A stretch of DNA of 6,446 nucleotides. Source: Bacillota bacterium. Its GTDB lineage: Bacteria; Bacillota; Clostridia; Acetivibrionales; DSM-1351. Below the pieces are notes generated by a model. That model was not told where the DNA came from and ran no database searches. It worked only from the letters and a program-made list of their open reading frames with translations. The DNA lies in the NCBI GenBank assembly GCA_023426005.1, contig JAFABO010000227.1:1-6446 (forward strand), given 5' to 3'. Position numbers and translations under genes: made by a program. This document shows positions 5,857 to 6,446 of this stretch, piece by piece (position 1 is the stretch's first letter; each line of letters begins with the position of its first letter).

Positions 5857-6446
5857 TTACCGTTTATGGCGTTCTGCATATCCGCATCTCCTGCACAAAT
5901 CCTCAACCGCAGTGCGGGCAGTAAATCCGTCATACATTCTGCAAGCCCTCGGGGAGGCAAGTATATCCTTTAGAGGCTGCTCAAATATATTGCCTAAGGG
6001 TATATTGCCCTCACTGTCCAGGCAGCAGGGAACCACAGTGCCGTCGGCCAGAATGCCGAACTGATCCCTCAGGCCATAGCAAAACACAGCCTCCGTTGGA
6101 TCGGCACGTTCCAGATCAGGCCACTCAAACCTTCGCGCCAAATGCAGGAATACCCTTTCGGCCAGTTTTGTGTTTTGGCGCAGCACTAACCCTTTATACA
6201 TGGCAGGTTCCAGGTCGGCTCCACAGCTTTCTTCCCCGGAACTAAAAGCCATATTCAGTGCCTTTAATATGTCTCCGTTCAAGCTGTTTTCAGTGGTTAT
6301 ACCCGCTCCTTCCGCATTCCAGAGCCGGAATTCACAAATTATTCCCCGGGCACTTGCTTCCTTTACAAAACTTACAGCGTCTCCAAGGTATTCCTCTAAA
6401 GCAATCCTTTCACGGTTTGCCTCGAAACTGTGCAGGGATATGCTGA
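5857..6446 (-). CDS. Radical SAM protein with C-terminal SPASM domain, C-terminal part (N-terminus outside window)
   Basis: An open frame runs from the window edge to TAA at 5859-5857, giving 195 complete codons with no in-frame ATG that would make a sensible start. It begins SISLHSFEANRERIALEEYL, a late strand/helix of a radical SAM barrel, then RLWNAEG. The last 75 residues form a SPASM-type auxiliary iron-sulfur domain: FCYGLRDQFGILADGTVVPCC, then GNIFEQPLKDIL, then LCRRCGY, with cysteine codons near 6081, 6027, 6024, 5895 and 5886. The radical SAM CxxxCxxC motif should lie upstream, outside the window. Such proteins use S-adenosylmethionine radical chemistry, often on peptides or RNA, but the substrate cannot be inferred here. 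No peptide precursor is seen next to it, and no strong terminator follows the stop. Confidence 0.87.
   Translation of the reverse strand, partial: SISLHSFEANRERIALEEYLGDAVSFVKEASARGIICEFRLWNAEGAGITTENSLNGDILKALNMAFSSGEESCGADLEPAMYKGLVLRQNTKLAERVFLHLARRFEWPDLERADPTEAVFCYGLRDQFGILADGTVVPCCLDSEGNIPLGNIFEQPLKDILASPRACRMYDGFTARTAVEDLCRRCGYAERHKR

Overview
The window looks like ordinary chromosome from a low-to-moderate GC Gram-positive bacterium, most likely a member of the Clostridia. This rests on the clostridial type of LeuC, strong AGGAGG-type ribosome binding sites, AT-rich intergenic DNA, a TTG start, and a Uup-like ABC-F gene next to a DEAD-box helicase with a basic tail. The genus is inferred only. 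No rRNA, tRNA, CRISPR array, transposase or phage gene was seen.

All five genes lie on the minus strand, so transcription runs from high to low coordinates. In that order they are: the C-terminal part of a radical SAM/SPASM protein (5857 to the window end, N-terminus outside); a Uup-like ABC-F ATPase (3785-5749, TTG start, its own extended -10 promoter); a DEAD-box RNA helicase with a long basic repetitive tail (1948-3735); an AraC-family regulator (952-1857); and the N-terminal 192 codons of leuC, the large subunit of 3-isopropylmalate dehydratase (577 to the window start, C-terminus outside).

The ABC-F and helicase genes are 49 bp apart with no terminator and probably form a ribosome/RNA-handling unit. 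The araC gene follows 90 bp later across a purine-rich spacer, also without a terminator, so it may be read from the same transcript. A 19-bp-arm terminator with a U-tract (866-931) then closes this unit. Just beyond it a sigma-A-like promoter (831-859) starts the leuC transcript.

The least ordinary part is the roughly 250-nt untranslated leader of leuC. It holds a compact 154-bp element (610-763) in which a perfect 12-bp outer stem encloses three further perfect stems, giving a predicted four-way junction. It matches no riboswitch or T-box consensus that I recognise. It is either a MITE-like palindromic repeat or a structured leader RNA; the sequence alone does not decide. Three 10-bp-phased TAATTA/TAATTT units lie over the predicted leuC start point. 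The protein-coding regions are otherwise conventional, with some unusual helicase motif variants.
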